A stretch of 64,000 nucleotides of DNA, from the NCBI RefSeq assembly GCF_900166585.1, contig NZ_FVZC01000009.1:496001-560000 (forward strand), read 5' to 3'. How positions within the stretch are numbered: position 1 is the stretch's first letter; each line of letters begins with the position of its first letter. This document shows positions 35,202 through 44,729 of this stretch, piece after piece. The notes under the pieces are model-generated. The model had not been told where the DNA came from. It ran no database searches and saw nothing but the letters and a program-made list of their open reading frames with translations. The stretch comes from Mesobacillus jeotgali (GTDB lineage Bacteria; Bacillota; Bacilli; Bacillales; Cytobacillaceae). The position numbers and the translations under genes were made by a program.

Positions 35202-36302
35202 TTGCCAACAAAAAAAACGACTCCAGACATTTTTCTCATGATTGTTACCTTTGCGCTTTTGACTGTGGGCCTGATCATGGTCTACAGTGCCAGTGCTGTC
35301 TGGGCAGACTATAAGTTTAATGACTCTTTCTTTTTTGCGAAACGGCAGATGCTGTTTGCCGGAGTTGGAATCATTGCGATGTTTTTTATTATGAATATTG
35401 ATTACTGGACATGGCGGACTTGGTCGAAAGTCATATTAATTATCTGTTTTGTCCTTTTAATTCTTGTATTGATTCCTGGAATAGGAAATGTACGGAATGG
35501 GTCGCGAAGCTGGATCGGAGTAGGCGCCTTTTCTGTCCAGCCTTCAGAATTCATGAAAATTGCGATGATAGCTTTTCTAGCAAAGTTTTTATCAGAGAAC
35601 CAGAAGGCAATCACCTCTTTTAAAAAGGGTCTTCTCCCATCGCTGGGACTTGTCTTTTTGGCATTTGGCCTGATAATGCTGCAGCCTGATCTGGGCACAG
35701 GAACAGTTATGGTCGGAACTTCTGTAGTGATCATCTTTATCGCCGGAGCAAGGATCAGTCATTTCGTTGGTCTCGGCCTCCTCGGTGTTGCGGGGTTTGT
35801 CGGCCTGATTGCTTCTGCACCATACAGGATCAAACGGATCACATCGTTTCTTGATCCATGGCAGGATCCCCTTGGAAGCGGGTTTCAAATGATTCAATCA
35901 CTCTATGCTATTGGTCCAGGAGGATTGTTTGGACTGGGGCTGGGACAGAGCCGGCAAAAGTTCTTTTATCTGCCAGAACCGCAGACAGATTTTATCTTCG
36001 CGATTCTTGCAGAAGAACTTGGATTCATTGGAGGCTCTTTGATTCTCCTTTTATTCTCTTTACTGCTTTGGAGGGGGATAAGGATTGCCCTCGGGGCACC
36101 TGATTTGTTTGGTACATTCCTTGCAACCGGCATTATTGCGATGATTGCCATTCAGGTAATGATCAATATCGGTGTAGTCACAGGTCTTATGCCTGTCACT
36201 GGAATTACACTCCCTTTCCTTAGCTACGGTGGATCTTCCCTGACTTTAATGCTGATGGCTATAGGGGTCCTGTTGAATATCAGCCGCCACTCAAGGTATT
36301 AA
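35202..36302 (+). CDS. spoVE: Stage V sporulation protein E, SEDS glycosyltransferase
   Basis: A 366-residue SEDS-family (FtsW/RodA/SpoVE) membrane protein with about ten helices, the peptidoglycan polymerase partner of SpoVD in cortex synthesis. Markers are MVYSASAVWA, RNGSRSWIGVGAFSVQPSEFMK, LQPDLGTGTV, the catalytic-loop Asp in SFLDPWQDP, GLGLGQSRQKFFYLPEPQTDFIFA and FLSYGGSSLTLMLMAIG. The position after murD matches spoVE in B. subtilis; the vegetative FtsW is elsewhere. The start is a TTG at 35202, 7 bases after GAGGTG. It ends with a strong terminator. Confidence 0.95.
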   Translation: MPTKKTTPDIFLMIVTFALLTVGLIMVYSASAVWADYKFNDSFFFAKRQMLFAGVGIIAMFFIMNIDYWTWRTWSKVILIICFVLLILVLIPGIGNVRNGSRSWIGVGAFSVQPSEFMKIAMIAFLAKFLSENQKAITSFKKGLLPSLGLVFLAFGLIMLQPDLGTGTVMVGTSVVIIFIAGARISHFVGLGLLGVAGFVGLIASAPYRIKRITSFLDPWQDPLGSGFQMIQSLYAIGPGGLFGLGLGQSRQKFFYLPEPQTDFIFAILAEELGFIGGSLILLLFSLLLWRGIRIALGAPDLFGTFLATGIIAMIAIQVMINIGVVTGLMPVTGITLPFLSYGGSSLTLMLMAIGVLLNISRHSRY

Positions 36303-36311
36303 GGCCAATGC

Positions 36312-36351
36312 ACAAACAAAAGACCCTGGCAATCAGGGTCTTTTGTTTGTG
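36312..36351 (+). terminator. spoVE terminator
   Basis: Perfect 17-bp stem ACAAACAAAAGACCCTG / CAGGGTCTTTTGTTTGT with a 5-base loop. Confidence 0.92.
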
Positions 36352-36633
36352 AGTATTTTCTTTTTGGGAATTAATACTGAAAGGATTAGAAATGTGGGAC
36401 ATAATCTATAAATATGTTAGGAATATGGCTATGTTCATGCTATATTACATTTAAATAACAATATCTTTAAAAACTGTTCTGGAGTTTAGAATATAGTAGA
36501 ATAGGGTAAAACCGGGGAGTGCCTTTTTATAGGGCACTTTTGATAATTATTTATATTGCTCCTGGACAGTTCCTGGAGATTCCATGCAAGATGGATAGGG
36601 GTAAAATAGAGATAAGTTGCTGAGGTGTGGAAA
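36352..36633 (+). other. Leader region of murG with a second hairpin
   Basis: About 280 bp without a gene. A hairpin AGTGCC/GGCACT followed by TTTT at 36516-36542 looks like a terminator or attenuator. Downstream, TAAAAT at 36603-36608 could be a -10 box for murG, 26 bp before its start; no matching -35 was found. Confidence 0.5.
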
Positions 36634-37728
36634 ATGAAGATTGCAGTTAGCGGCGGCGGTACAGGTGGACATATATATCCTGCGCTTGCACTGATAAGGG
36701 AAATCCAAAAGAAAGAACAAGATGTTGAGTTTCTCTACATAGGAACGGAAAAAGGGCTTGAGAGCAAGCTTGTACCGAGGGAGAATATTCCTTTTAAATC
36801 AATACATATCACGGGCTTTAAAAGAAAAATTTCTTTTGAAAATGTAAAAACGGTACTGCGATTCCTCAAAGGAGTCAGAGATAGTAAAAAGATGCTGAAG
36901 GAATTCAAACCTGATGTGGTCATCGGGACGGGCGGATATGTTTGTGGTCCGGTTGTCTATGCAGCTGCCAAAATGGGTATACCTACGATTGTTCATGAAC
37001 AAAACAGTATACCTGGATTAACAAATAAATTCCTGAGTCGTTATGTAGATAAGGTGGCAATCTGCTTTGAGGAAGCAAGGGAATTCTTCCCGGATAATAA
37101 GGTTGAATTGACCGGTAATCCCAGAGCGTCGGAAGTATTGGGACAGGACGGGATTAAAGGTAGATTATCTGCAGGCCTTAAGCTCAAGGTTCCTACAGTT
37201 CTTATATTTGGAGGCAGCAGGGGTGCAAGGCCGATCAATGAAGCAGTCATCAAAAGTTTGACAGAATTGAGCAGTAAACCATACCAAGTTTTATACGTGA
37301 CGGGTGACGTGCATTTCGAGGAAGTACAGAAAGAAGTCGAGCTTGTCGGAAATCCGGAAAATGTAATCATCAAGCCATTCATTCACAATATGCCTGAGGT
37401 GCTGGCTGGTGTCGATCTGACTGTAGCAAGGGCAGGAGCGACTACCCTTGCAGAACTGACATCCCTGGGAATACCAAGTATATTGATTCCAAGCCCATAT
37501 GTTACGGATAATCACCAGGAAAAGAATGCCCGTGCCTTGAGTGAAAATGGAGCAGCCCGCCTTCTCCTGGAAAAAGATCTGACAGGGCCGAGGCTGGTAG
37601 AGAGTATTGACCAGATTCTCGGGCAGGAGGAGAAGCTGGCTAATATGAAAAAAGCAGCAAGGAAACTTGGGATACCAGATGCAGCTCAAAGACTCTATCG
37701 ACTGATGGAGGAATTGGCATCGAAGTAG
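36634..37728 (+). CDS. murG: UDP-GlcNAc:lipid I N-acetylglucosaminyltransferase MurG
   Basis: A 364-residue GT28 family enzyme adding GlcNAc to lipid I to give lipid II on the inner membrane face. It shows the N-terminal glycine-rich loop [15 protein letters not shown] (about 6-20), [11 protein letters not shown] (about 125-135), the second glycine-rich loop [12 protein letters not shown], and the UDP-GlcNAc pocket [26 protein letters not shown] at 36634 follows GAGGTG by 6 bases; the in-frame GTG at 36625 overlaps that site. Length matches B. subtilis MurG. Confidence 0.97.
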   Translation: MKIAVSGGGTGGHIYPALALIREIQKKEQDVEFLYIGTEKGLESKLVPRENIPFKSIHITGFKRKISFENVKTVLRFLKGVRDSKKMLKEFKPDVVIGTGGYVCGPVVYAAAKMGIPTIVHEQNSIPGLTNKFLSRYVDKVAICFEEAREFFPDNKVELTGNPRASEVLGQDGIKGRLSAGLKLKVPTVLIFGGSRGARPINEAVIKSLTELSSKPYQVLYVTGDVHFEEVQKEVELVGNPENVIIKPFIHNMPEVLAGVDLTVARAGATTLAELTSLGIPSILIPSPYVTDNHQEKNARALSENGAARLLLEKDLTGPRLVESIDQILGQEEKLANMKKAARKLGIPDAAQRLYRLMEELASK

Positions 37729-37791
37729 CCTATAGGGATGCAGCTGCATAAACTGGTTGAATAAAGCTGTCTCGTGAAAGGAAGGTAATTT

Positions 37792-38700
37792 ATGATGGAT
37801 CTGGCTAACAAACTTAGAGAATTGAATATCGGTTCGGTAAAGGAAAACGATCCGCTGGCAAACCATACATCGATGAAAATTGGCGGTCCCGCAGACATAC
37901 TTATTGAGCCTTCATCAATAGAAAATTTGAAAAAGGCTGTGGAAGCCATCAAGGAGTCCGGAGTCGGGCTAACGGTAATCGGGAGAGGATCCAATCTTCT
38001 TGTATCGGACAAAGGAATCGAAGGAGCAGTCATAAAACTTGGCTCTGGCCTCGATGAGTTGGAGATTGATGGCACAAGAGTTACCGCAGGCGGCGGTCTC
38101 TCACTTGTAAACTTTGCAATTACAATCAGTCGTAAAGGCCTGTCCGGACTTGAATTCGCAGGAGGAATCCCGGGTTCGATCGGCGGCGCAGTATATATGA
38201 ATGCTGGGGCCCACGGGTCAGATATCTCACAAATTCTCGAGAAAGCGTATGTTTTGTTTGAGGATGGATCACTGGAGTGGCTCTCAAATGAAGAAATGAA
38301 GTTTTCCTACCGGACATCAGTCCTTCAAAAGGAGCGTCCTGGCATCGTAGTGGCTGCAGTATTCCAGCTGAAGGAAGGAAATAGGGAAAAAATCGTATCA
38401 GAGCTCCAGAAAAACAAGGATTATCGCAAAGAGACCCAGCCATACAATTATCCAAGCTGCGGCAGTGTTTTCAGGAATCCCCTTCCGAATTATGCTGGTA
38501 ATTTAATTGAGAAATCCGGTTTGAAGGGCCATCAAATCGGCGGCGCACAGATATCCGAACTTCATGCGAATTTCATTGTCAATAAAGGAAATGCCAAAGC
38601 GGAGGATGTTCTTGGTCTTATTCAGCATGTAAAGGATACAGTCCTTGAATTGCATGGGGTTAAAATGGAGACTGAGGTTGAAATTATCGGCCGGAAATAG
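37792..38700 (+). CDS. murB: UDP-N-acetylenolpyruvoylglucosamine reductase MurB
   Basis: A 302-residue FAD-dependent reductase converting UDP-GlcNAc-enolpyruvate to UDP-MurNAc with NADPH. It shows [17 protein letters not shown] (about 25-41), the FAD-binding [12 protein letters not shown] (about 64-75), [34 protein letters not shown], the catalytic Ser in SCGSVFRNP, and [13 protein letters not shown]. It is the type IIb-like form without the tyrosine loop of E. coli MurB. AAAGGAAGG precedes ATG 37792; the next ATG codon could also serve. It is the last gene of the murG-murB pair. Confidence 0.97.
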   Translation: MMDLANKLRELNIGSVKENDPLANHTSMKIGGPADILIEPSSIENLKKAVEAIKESGVGLTVIGRGSNLLVSDKGIEGAVIKLGSGLDELEIDGTRVTAGGGLSLVNFAITISRKGLSGLEFAGGIPGSIGGAVYMNAGAHGSDISQILEKAYVLFEDGSLEWLSNEEMKFSYRTSVLQKERPGIVVAAVFQLKEGNREKIVSELQKNKDYRKETQPYNYPSCGSVFRNPLPNYAGNLIEKSGLKGHQIGGAQISELHANFIVNKGNAKAEDVLGLIQHVKDTVLELHGVKMETEVEIIGRK

Positions 38701-39042
38701 CAGGAAAATCATTCAGGCTGTCAAATACTGTGATATAATATTTCATTAGATTAGATGCGAAAACGCCATGAATCTTCCTCGTGCCGTTAGTTATCTTTGT
38801 CCAAGGCTCTTTTCATTATCATTAAAGTTTTAATGACATGTTAATGTATTTCCGACTCGGAATTCTTCTCGAAAAGAGCCCAAAGACTTATACAAAAAAG
38901 CCTTGTCCTACAGTGATTAATTTGATGACTGGACAAGCTTCCTTTCTAATGAAGTACTATAATGATGGCTTTAACCTGTAAGGCTCTGATAATAGATGGA
39001 TCGTTAAAGGAATGGGTTCAGCCGATAAAGAGGGGATTGAAA
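38701..39042. other. Gene-free region before divIB containing an inverted-repeat element
   Basis: About 340 bp. It includes a TATAAT at 38734-38739 without a good -35, and an inverted repeat GGCTCTTTTC (38805-38814) / GAAAAGAGCC (38871-38880). An in-frame ATG upstream of divIB (38962) reads through this stretch but has no ribosome site and would add an atypical extension. Confidence 0.6.
38803..38882. repeat. Short inverted-repeat element related to the 7989 element
   Basis: An 80-bp segment begins AAGGCTCTTTTC, the same 12 bases as the left end of the MITE-like element at 7989, and ends GAAAAGAGCCC. The two 10-bp ends are perfect inverted repeats around a loop containing ATTAAAGTTTTAAT and CCGACTCGG minor palindromes. 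Confidence 0.6.
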
Positions 39043-39834
39043 ATGGAAAAGGGGAAAATCGTCTCAATTGAAGACCGGATTCCGAAACTGAAACATCAAA
39101 GACGCAAGAAGGCCAACCGCCGGCTGATTATGCTGCTAGCTTTGTTTTTTATAATGATTGCTGGTATTATTTATTTCCAATCGCCACTGAGCAGGGTGAA
39201 GGAAATTACGGTTTCCGGTAACCAATCATATACCTATGAACAAATCATTGGAAAAAGCGGGCTGTCGCTGGAGTCTAATGTGTGGAAGGTCAGCAGGGAA
39301 GAGATTGAAAAGAAGCTGGAGCGAATCCAGGAAATCAAGAAGGCAAAAGTCGATGTTGTTTTGCCAAATACAGTGGCAATCGATATTGAGGAGTATGACC
39401 GTCTTGCTTACATATCAAAAGGCAAAAATTTCTACCCGGTCCTTGAAAATGGAAATATACTTGGTGAAAAGCAAATTGATGAAATTCCTGTCAATGCCCC
39501 TATTTTAATAGGGTTCAAAGAAGGAAAAGTATTGGATGAAATGATTGCTTCTCTTGAGAAATTGCCGGAAGTGGTTATAAACTCCATTTCTGAAATCCAC
39601 TCAAAACCGGTGAAAACAGATAAATATCTTATTAAGCTGTACATGAATGATGGTTTCGAAGTAAATGCGACGCTCAGGACTTTTTCGGAAAAAATGGAAC
39701 ATTATCCGTCCATTGTCAGCCAGCTTGACCCGGGTAAAAAGGGAGTAATCGATCTCGAAGTTGGCTCTTATTTTAAAGCATATGAAGCAGAGGAAGCTGA
39801 AGAAGTTGAAATTGAAAAAGAAAATGAACAGTAA
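39043..39834 (+). CDS. divIB: Cell division protein DivIB (FtsQ)
   Basis: A 263-residue bitopic protein, the same length as B. subtilis DivIB. A basic cytoplasmic N-terminus (LKHQRRKKANRR) precedes one membrane helix (about 28-46), an alpha POTRA domain (about 50-120; SRVKEITVSGNQSYTYEQII), a beta domain (about 125-235) and an acidic tail (AEEAEEVEIEKENEQ). It binds FtsL and DivIC in the divisome. The ATG at 39043 with AGAGGGGA upstream is chosen; a longer in-frame reading begins in the preceding intergenic region. The ylxW start overlaps its tail. Confidence 0.95.
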   Translation: MEKGKIVSIEDRIPKLKHQRRKKANRRLIMLLALFFIMIAGIIYFQSPLSRVKEITVSGNQSYTYEQIIGKSGLSLESNVWKVSREEIEKKLERIQEIKKAKVDVVLPNTVAIDIEEYDRLAYISKGKNFYPVLENGNILGEKQIDEIPVNAPILIGFKEGKVLDEMIASLEKLPEVVINSISEIHSKPVKTDKYLIKLYMNDGFEVNATLRTFSEKMEHYPSIVSQLDPGKKGVIDLEVGSYFKAYEAEEAEEVEIEKENEQ

Positions 39835-40516
39835 CCGTGTAGTTCTTTCAGTCGTATTCCTGGTGCTTGGCTTCATGGTCGCTTTTTCATTCCGTGTCAC
39901 CCAGAATGACACTGACAACGGCAAAGGGCTGACTGACAGGCAGTGGGAGAAGCACATCAGCTTGAGAAATGATTTGATTGAACAGGAAGAAAAAAACCGG
40001 GAGCTTCAAAAAGAGTTGAATTCCAAGCAGGAAAAGGTGAGGGAAATTGAAACCAGCCTGTCCAAGGAAGCCCAAGTGTTTTTTAACATGGCTGAAGACG
40101 CAGAAAAATACCGTATGTTCCTCGGGAAGGTAAAGGTCAGCGGAGAAGGTGTAAAAGTAACTCTTGCTGATGGAGAGTACAACCCTGATGAAGAGAATAT
40201 CAATAATTACCTTGTCCATGAGCATCATGTATTCAAGGTGATTAATGAACTCTACATTTCAGGAGCAGCAGCAATTGCTGTGAACGGGCAGAGAATTGCG
40301 CATAATTCATATATTTTGTGTACTGGCCCCGTTATCACTGTTGATGGCTACCAGCATCCTGCCCCATTTGAAATCACTGCAATAGGTGACCCCGATGTTC
40401 TTTCCTCCGCTTTAAACATTACCGGTGGGGTAAAAGATCAGCTTGTAAATGACCAGATTGTTTTTTCTTTGGAAGAAAAGACAGATATTGCAATGGAACC
40501 CATTCTCGGGAAATGA
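39824..40516 (+). CDS. ylxW: DUF881 protein YlxW
   Basis: A 230-residue membrane-anchored protein of the DUF881 family: one membrane helix near the N-terminus (VVLSVVFLVLGFMVAFSF), a coiled coil (about 35-80) and an extracellular alpha/beta domain (about 95-225) with VHEHHVFKVINELYISGAAAIAVNGQRI. The function is unknown, but it sits between divIB and ftsA in many bacilli and is assumed to be linked to envelope or division. The start is uncertain: ATG 39824 lies inside the end of divIB; in-frame TTG codons at 39806 or 39812 would add a basic KKLKKK-like start, and GAGGAAG at 39791-39797 could serve the former. Confidence 0.88.
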   Translation: MNSNRVVLSVVFLVLGFMVAFSFRVTQNDTDNGKGLTDRQWEKHISLRNDLIEQEEKNRELQKELNSKQEKVREIETSLSKEAQVFFNMAEDAEKYRMFLGKVKVSGEGVKVTLADGEYNPDEENINNYLVHEHHVFKVINELYISGAAAIAVNGQRIAHNSYILCTGPVITVDGYQHPAPFEITAIGDPDVLSSALNITGGVKDQLVNDQIVFSLEEKTDIAMEPILGK

Positions 40517-40624
40517 CGCCAAGCGTATTTCCTTTTCCATTGCCGAAATTGGAATGAAGATGGTGTAAAGGGCCTCTTAATAAAAAAACAAAGTTAATGG
40601 CCTAAAGAAAGCAAGGTGAAAACT

Positions 40625-41359
40625 ATGGGCCGACCTAAAAATCTCAGCTTCAGCTTGATTGCTGCAATCATCGGATTGATGGTGGCCATCCAGTTCCAAA
40701 CAGTCAGGGAACCAGAAGTCAGGGATACACGTGACACCTGGCAGCTTCGGGAGGACCTGATGAAAGAAAAGGAATTGCAGTCCAAGCTGCTCTTCGAAAT
40801 CAGGTCGAACGAAGAAAAAATCGCCAAGTATGAAACTGAACGGCAGCAAAGCAAGGAAGAAGTCCTTCGTGAAACACTTGCTGAGCTAAAGAATGAAGCT
40901 GGATTGACAGAAGTGACGGGACCCGGTCTCTCTCTGTCGATTGAACCTGCTTTCAACCTGATTGCCGAAGGGGACAACCCTCCCTCGGTTTCTCCAGATC
41001 TGCTAAAAAGGCTGTTAAATGAATTGAACATGTATGGTGCGAAGCACGTATCTGTTGATGGCGAGAGGGTCATCAATACAACTGTCATCAGGGATATCAA
41101 CAGGGTCACGAAAATCAACAACCATTCCCTAAACCGGTTTCCCCTAGAAGTGAAGATCATTACCGATAATGGGGATACAGCTGAAAAATTATATAATCGT
41201 ATGAAGGTATCTGCGGTTGCTGAGGATTTTTTTATTGATAACCTGGAAGTGAAGGTTAACAGGCCGGTTGGCGATCTGGTTGTACCGGCTTATCAGGATA
41301 CAATCAGGATCAGATATATGGAATCCGCTAAAACAGAAAAAGGGGGAGGCAACGGATAA
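40625..41359 (+). CDS. ylxX: DUF881 protein YlxX
   Basis: A 244-residue paralogue of the preceding gene: membrane helix (about 6-22, LSFSLIAAIIGLMVAIQF), a long charged coiled coil (about 30-85), and a DUF881 domain (about 90-235) containing LLNELNMYGAKHVSVDGERVINTT. The ATG at 40625 follows CAAGGTG by 7 bases; a GTG nine bases earlier is part of that site. It ends one base into the sbp start (TAATG). The pair of tandem DUF881 genes suggests an old duplication; the role is unknown. Confidence 0.9.
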   Translation: MGRPKNLSFSLIAAIIGLMVAIQFQTVREPEVRDTRDTWQLREDLMKEKELQSKLLFEIRSNEEKIAKYETERQQSKEEVLRETLAELKNEAGLTEVTGPGLSLSIEPAFNLIAEGDNPPSVSPDLLKRLLNELNMYGAKHVSVDGERVINTTVIRDINRVTKINNHSLNRFPLEVKIITDNGDTAEKLYNRMKVSAVAEDFFIDNLEVKVNRPVGDLVVPAYQDTIRIRYMESAKTEKGGGNG

Positions 41360-41709
41360 TGTGGCTTCCAATAATGGGATTGATCATCGGTGTCATCATC
41401 GGACTGCTCACCGATATCCGAATTCCTGAAGAATACTCGAACTATCTATCAATAGCGATCCTTGCAGCCCTCGATACATTGTTTGGCGGGATCCGCGCCC
41501 AGCTTCAAAATATATATGATGAGAAAGTTTTTGTATCAGGTTTCTTTTTTAATATAGTATTGGCAGCAAGTTTAGCTTTTCTAGGTGTTCATCTTGGTGT
41601 AGACTTGTATTTAGCAGCAGTTTTTGCCTTCGGGGTGAGGCTGTTCCAGAATATAGCAGTCATCAGAAGAATTTTGTTGACAAAATGGTCAACGGGCAGT
41701 GAAAAGTAG
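41359..41709 (+). CDS. sbp: Small basic protein Sbp (DUF1290)
   Basis: A 116-residue membrane protein with three or four hydrophobic segments (about 2-20, 30-45, 60-78, 82-95) and the DUF1290 core LAALDTLFGGIRAQLQNIYDEKVFVSGFFFN. It lies between ylxX and ftsA as in B. subtilis, where sbp is of unknown function. The ATG shares one base with the ylxX stop, indicating coupling. Confidence 0.92.
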   Translation: MWLPIMGLIIGVIIGLLTDIRIPEEYSNYLSIAILAALDTLFGGIRAQLQNIYDEKVFVSGFFFNIVLAASLAFLGVHLGVDLYLAAVFAFGVRLFQNIAVIRRILLTKWSTGSEK

Positions 41710-41845
41710 AAAAAAAAATGATATTTTAAAAGGGAAATATTTAATTGTGACGAATAAAGTAATGTAATTAAAATTGAAACGCAATTAGATAGCAGAAGGA
41801 AATTGTTGTTCAAACAATAGGAATTGTTGAAGGAGGTGCCAGAGA

Positions 41846-43129
41846 ATGAACAGCAATGATATATATGTCAGTCTTGACATCGGTACATCCAGTGTTAAGG
41901 TTATCATTGGGGAAATGGTCAATGACACTTTGAATATAATTGGTGTTGGCAATGTGAAGTCCGAAGGGTTAAGAAAGGGCTCCATTGTTGATATAGATGA
42001 AACCGTTCATTCTATTAAGAGGGCAATCGAACAGGCTGAAAGAATGATAGGTTTGAAGATTAACCAGGTGATTGTAGGTGTCACCGGCAATCATGTTTCA
42101 CTGTTGCCATGCCATGGTGTGGTTGCGGTGTCCAGCGACAATCGCGAAATTACAAATGAGGATGTAGCGAGAGTCATTGATGCTGCACAGGTGGTATCGA
42201 TCCCGCCTGAGCGAGAGATAATAGACGTGATTCCAAAGCAATTTATCGTTGATGGTCTTGATGAGATCAATGATCCAAGAGGCATGATTGGTGTCAGGCT
42301 TGAAATGGAAGGAACGATCATTACAGGATCAAAGACAATCTTACATAATACTCTCCGTTGTGTTGAGCGTGCTGGACTTGAAATTGTTGATATAGGCCTT
42401 CAGCCACTTGCTGCAGGTGCCTTCGCACTTTCAAAGGACGAAAAGAATATGGGTGTCGCCATGATTGATATTGGCGGCGGTTCAACAACAGTAGCGGTGT
42501 TCGAAAATGGGCACTTAAGAGGGACTTCTGTCATTCCTGTTGGAGGCGACCATATTACCAAGGACCTATCAATCGGTTTGCGCACTACAACTGAAGAAGC
42601 GGATAAATTAAAATTAAAGCATGGACATGCCTTTTATGACCATGCTTCCGAAGAAGAGATATTTGAAGTTTCAATCATCGGAAGTGACCAGCAGCAGCAG
42701 TTCAACCAGCTGGAAGTAGCGGATATCATTGAAGCAAGAATGGAAGAAATATTCTCCCTTGTCCAGGATGAGTTGAAACAGATGAACATCAGGGACCTGC
42801 CTGGCGGATTTGTCCTGACTGGGGGAACAGCCAATATGCAAGGAGTGCTTGAGCTTGCCCAGGACATCTTCCAAAGCAGGGTGAGGATTGCCATTCCAGA
42901 CTATATTGGCGTCAGGGAACCCCAATATACAACTGCAGTAGGCTTAATCCAATTTGCTTATAAAAACGCGAAATTAAAAGGGAAGAAAATGGAAGCAGCG
43001 TTTACTGAAGTAGAACCGAAAGAAAAGAGAGTTCAAAAACAGCCGCATCCAAAATCGAAGCCTGAGAAACAGCCTGAAGAAAAAGTCTCCTCAAGAATGA
43101 AAAAATTTCTTGGCTACTTTTTTGAATAA
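41846..43129 (+). CDS. ftsA: Cell division protein FtsA
   Basis: A 427-residue actin-family ATPase that tethers FtsZ polymers to the membrane and recruits other divisome proteins. The actin-like phosphate loops are visible as SLDIGTSSVKVIIGE (about 8-22) and VAMIDIGGGSTTVAVFENG (about 205-223), with VLTGGTANMQGV near 315. The C-terminus ends in an amphipathic membrane-targeting helix (SRMKKFLGYFFE) after a proline/lysine-rich linker. GGAGGTG precedes the ATG at 41846. About 40 bp separate it from ftsZ, with which it is co-transcribed. Confidence 0.98.
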   Translation: MNSNDIYVSLDIGTSSVKVIIGEMVNDTLNIIGVGNVKSEGLRKGSIVDIDETVHSIKRAIEQAERMIGLKINQVIVGVTGNHVSLLPCHGVVAVSSDNREITNEDVARVIDAAQVVSIPPEREIIDVIPKQFIVDGLDEINDPRGMIGVRLEMEGTIITGSKTILHNTLRCVERAGLEIVDIGLQPLAAGAFALSKDEKNMGVAMIDIGGGSTTVAVFENGHLRGTSVIPVGGDHITKDLSIGLRTTTEEADKLKLKHGHAFYDHASEEEIFEVSIIGSDQQQQFNQLEVADIIEARMEEIFSLVQDELKQMNIRDLPGGFVLTGGTANMQGVLELAQDIFQSRVRIAIPDYIGVREPQYTTAVGLIQFAYKNAKLKGKKMEAAFTEVEPKEKRVQKQPHPKSKPEKQPEEKVSSRMKKFLGYFFE

Positions 43130-43169
43130 TCAGAGCTAACAGGAAATCGACGAATTAGGAGGATTTGTC

Positions 43170-44312
43170 ATGTTGGAATTTGATACGAATTTAGATTCAC
43201 TTGCTACTATAAAAGTTATCGGTGTTGGCGGCGGCGGAAATAATGCGGTTAACCGAATGATCGAACACGGTGTACAGGGTGTGGAGTTCATTGCGGTTAA
43301 TACAGACGCACAGGCGTTGAACCTTTCCAAAGCCGAGATTAGAATGCAAATCGGTGCAAAATTAACACGCGGACTTGGTGCCGGCGCTAATCCTGAAGTA
43401 GGGAAGAAGGCTGCCGAAGAAAGCAAAGAGCAGATTGAAGAAGTACTGAAAGGTGCAGACATGGTGTTCGTAACTGCTGGTATGGGCGGAGGTACTGGTA
43501 CAGGTGCCGCTCCTGTCATCGCTCAAATTGCGAAAGACCTTGGAGCTTTAACAGTTGGTGTAGTTACCCGTCCATTTACTTTCGAAGGGCGCAAGCGTGC
43601 CGGACAGGCAGGCGGAGGAATTTCTTCGATGAAAGAAGCGGTGGATACGCTAATTGTCATCCCGAATGACCGTTTGCTTGAGATTGTTGACAAAAGCACT
43701 CCAATGCTCGAAGCATTCCGTGAAGCAGACAATGTTCTTCGCCAGGGTGTACAGGGTATCTCTGATTTAATCGCAACACCTGGTTTAATCAACCTTGACT
43801 TTGCTGATGTGAAGACAATCATGTCCAATAAAGGTTCGGCATTGATGGGCATTGGTGTTGCTTCAGGTGAAAACCGAGCAACAGAAGCTGCTAAGAAGGC
43901 TATTTCTTCACCATTGCTTGAAACATCACTTGATGGAGCACAAGGTGTCCTGATGAACATTACAGGCGGCACAAATCTTAGCCTGTATGAAGTGCAGGAG
44001 GCGGCAGATATTGTAGCTTCTGCTTCAGATCAGGATGTCAACATGATCTTTGGTTCCGTTATCAATGAAAACTTAAAAGATGAAATCATTGTTACTGTCA
44101 TCGCTACAGGCTTCAATGAGGAAGTTGTCCAGCCAAAACCGACAAGACCTGGTTTTGGAGGCCAGCAAAAGCCGGTAATGGGCGCAATCAAGCGCGAACA
44201 GCCAAAACGTGAAGAAATCCAGCAGGAAGCTCCAAGAAGCAATCAATCTTCCCAGAATGATGATGCTCTTGATATTCCAACATTCCTGCGCAACCGCAAT
44301 AGACGACGCTAA
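43170..44312 (+). CDS. ftsZ: Cell division GTPase FtsZ
   Basis: A 380-residue tubulin homologue that forms the Z ring at mid-cell. It shows [19 protein letters not shown] (about 13-31), the tubulin signature [12 protein letters not shown] (about 105-116), the T7 loop [11 protein letters not shown] with the catalytic Asp residues, a variable glutamine/proline-rich linker, and the conserved C-terminal peptide [13 protein letters not shown] that binds FtsA, SepF and EzrA. AGGAGGA precedes the ATG at 43170. A terminator follows. Confidence 0.98.
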   Translation: MLEFDTNLDSLATIKVIGVGGGGNNAVNRMIEHGVQGVEFIAVNTDAQALNLSKAEIRMQIGAKLTRGLGAGANPEVGKKAAEESKEQIEEVLKGADMVFVTAGMGGGTGTGAAPVIAQIAKDLGALTVGVVTRPFTFEGRKRAGQAGGGISSMKEAVDTLIVIPNDRLLEIVDKSTPMLEAFREADNVLRQGVQGISDLIATPGLINLDFADVKTIMSNKGSALMGIGVASGENRATEAAKKAISSPLLETSLDGAQGVLMNITGGTNLSLYEVQEAADIVASASDQDVNMIFGSVINENLKDEIIVTVIATGFNEEVVQPKPTRPGFGGQQKPVMGAIKREQPKREEIQQEAPRSNQSSQNDDALDIPTFLRNRNRRR

Positions 44313-44323
44313 TTTTATAACAT

Positions 44324-44356
44324 TAAGGCATAGCCGATAAGGCTATGCCTTTTTCT
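44324..44356 (+). terminator. ftsZ terminator
   Basis: Perfect 11-bp stem AAGGCATAGCC / GGCTATGCCTT followed by TTT and a T-rich tail. Confidence 0.92.
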
Positions 44357-44503
44357 ATTGTTTGGAATCTGCCAGATTGATTAAATGAAAATATCGTTGA
44401 AGGAATTCAGGACTAGTAAATCCACGCATTTTTTTCCTCGCTAAATAAAATATCTGAAAATTGACAAAATCCGAAAGGATAAGTGAAAATCTCTGTAGTT
44501 TTG

Positions 44504-44546
44504 TTGCCAGAAAGTGACACACTTCATATCACATTGACGATATACT
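44504..44546 (+). promoter_or_regulatory. Candidate Spo0A-activated spoIIGA promoter
   Basis: TATACT at 44541-44546 and GTGACA at 44514-44519 are separated by 21 bp, resembling the unusually long spacer of the B. subtilis spoIIG promoter, which works only with Spo0A-P. TTGCCAGAA (44504-44512) and TGACGAT (44535-44541) are imperfect matches to the 0A box TGNCGAA. The next gene starts 183 bp downstream. Confidence 0.4.
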
Positions 44547-44551
44547 TTTTC

Positions 44552-44621
44552 GTAACGGAATGATAGAGCAAGGGGCAAACCTAGGTGATTTGCTGCCACC
44601 TTGCCCGGTGCCACTCGTTAT
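44552..44621 (+). other. Nested stem-loop in the spoIIGA leader
   Basis: Three nested inverted repeats: GTAACG (44552-44557) with CGTTAT (44616-44621), CAAGG (44569-44573) with CCTTG (44599-44603), and GCAAA (44575-44579) with TTTGC (44589-44593). There is no T-run, so it does not look like a terminator. It would begin at the predicted transcription start. Confidence 0.6.
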
Positions 44622-44729
44622 CCTTCCAGCCAAAAATCTATTTGCTCCTTAGATAAATAGGTTATGGTTTGTAAGAATTCATTTAAGAGGAAATCAAGGC
44701 ACCTGCAATTCTGTACAGGGGGATGAGAG

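Noticed and set aside
41793..41826. Sigma-H promoter for ftsA (GAAGGAAAT ... GGAATT)
   Set aside because: Spacer of 14 bp is too long and the -10 lies only ~20 bp from the start codon, leaving no room for a ribosome binding site.
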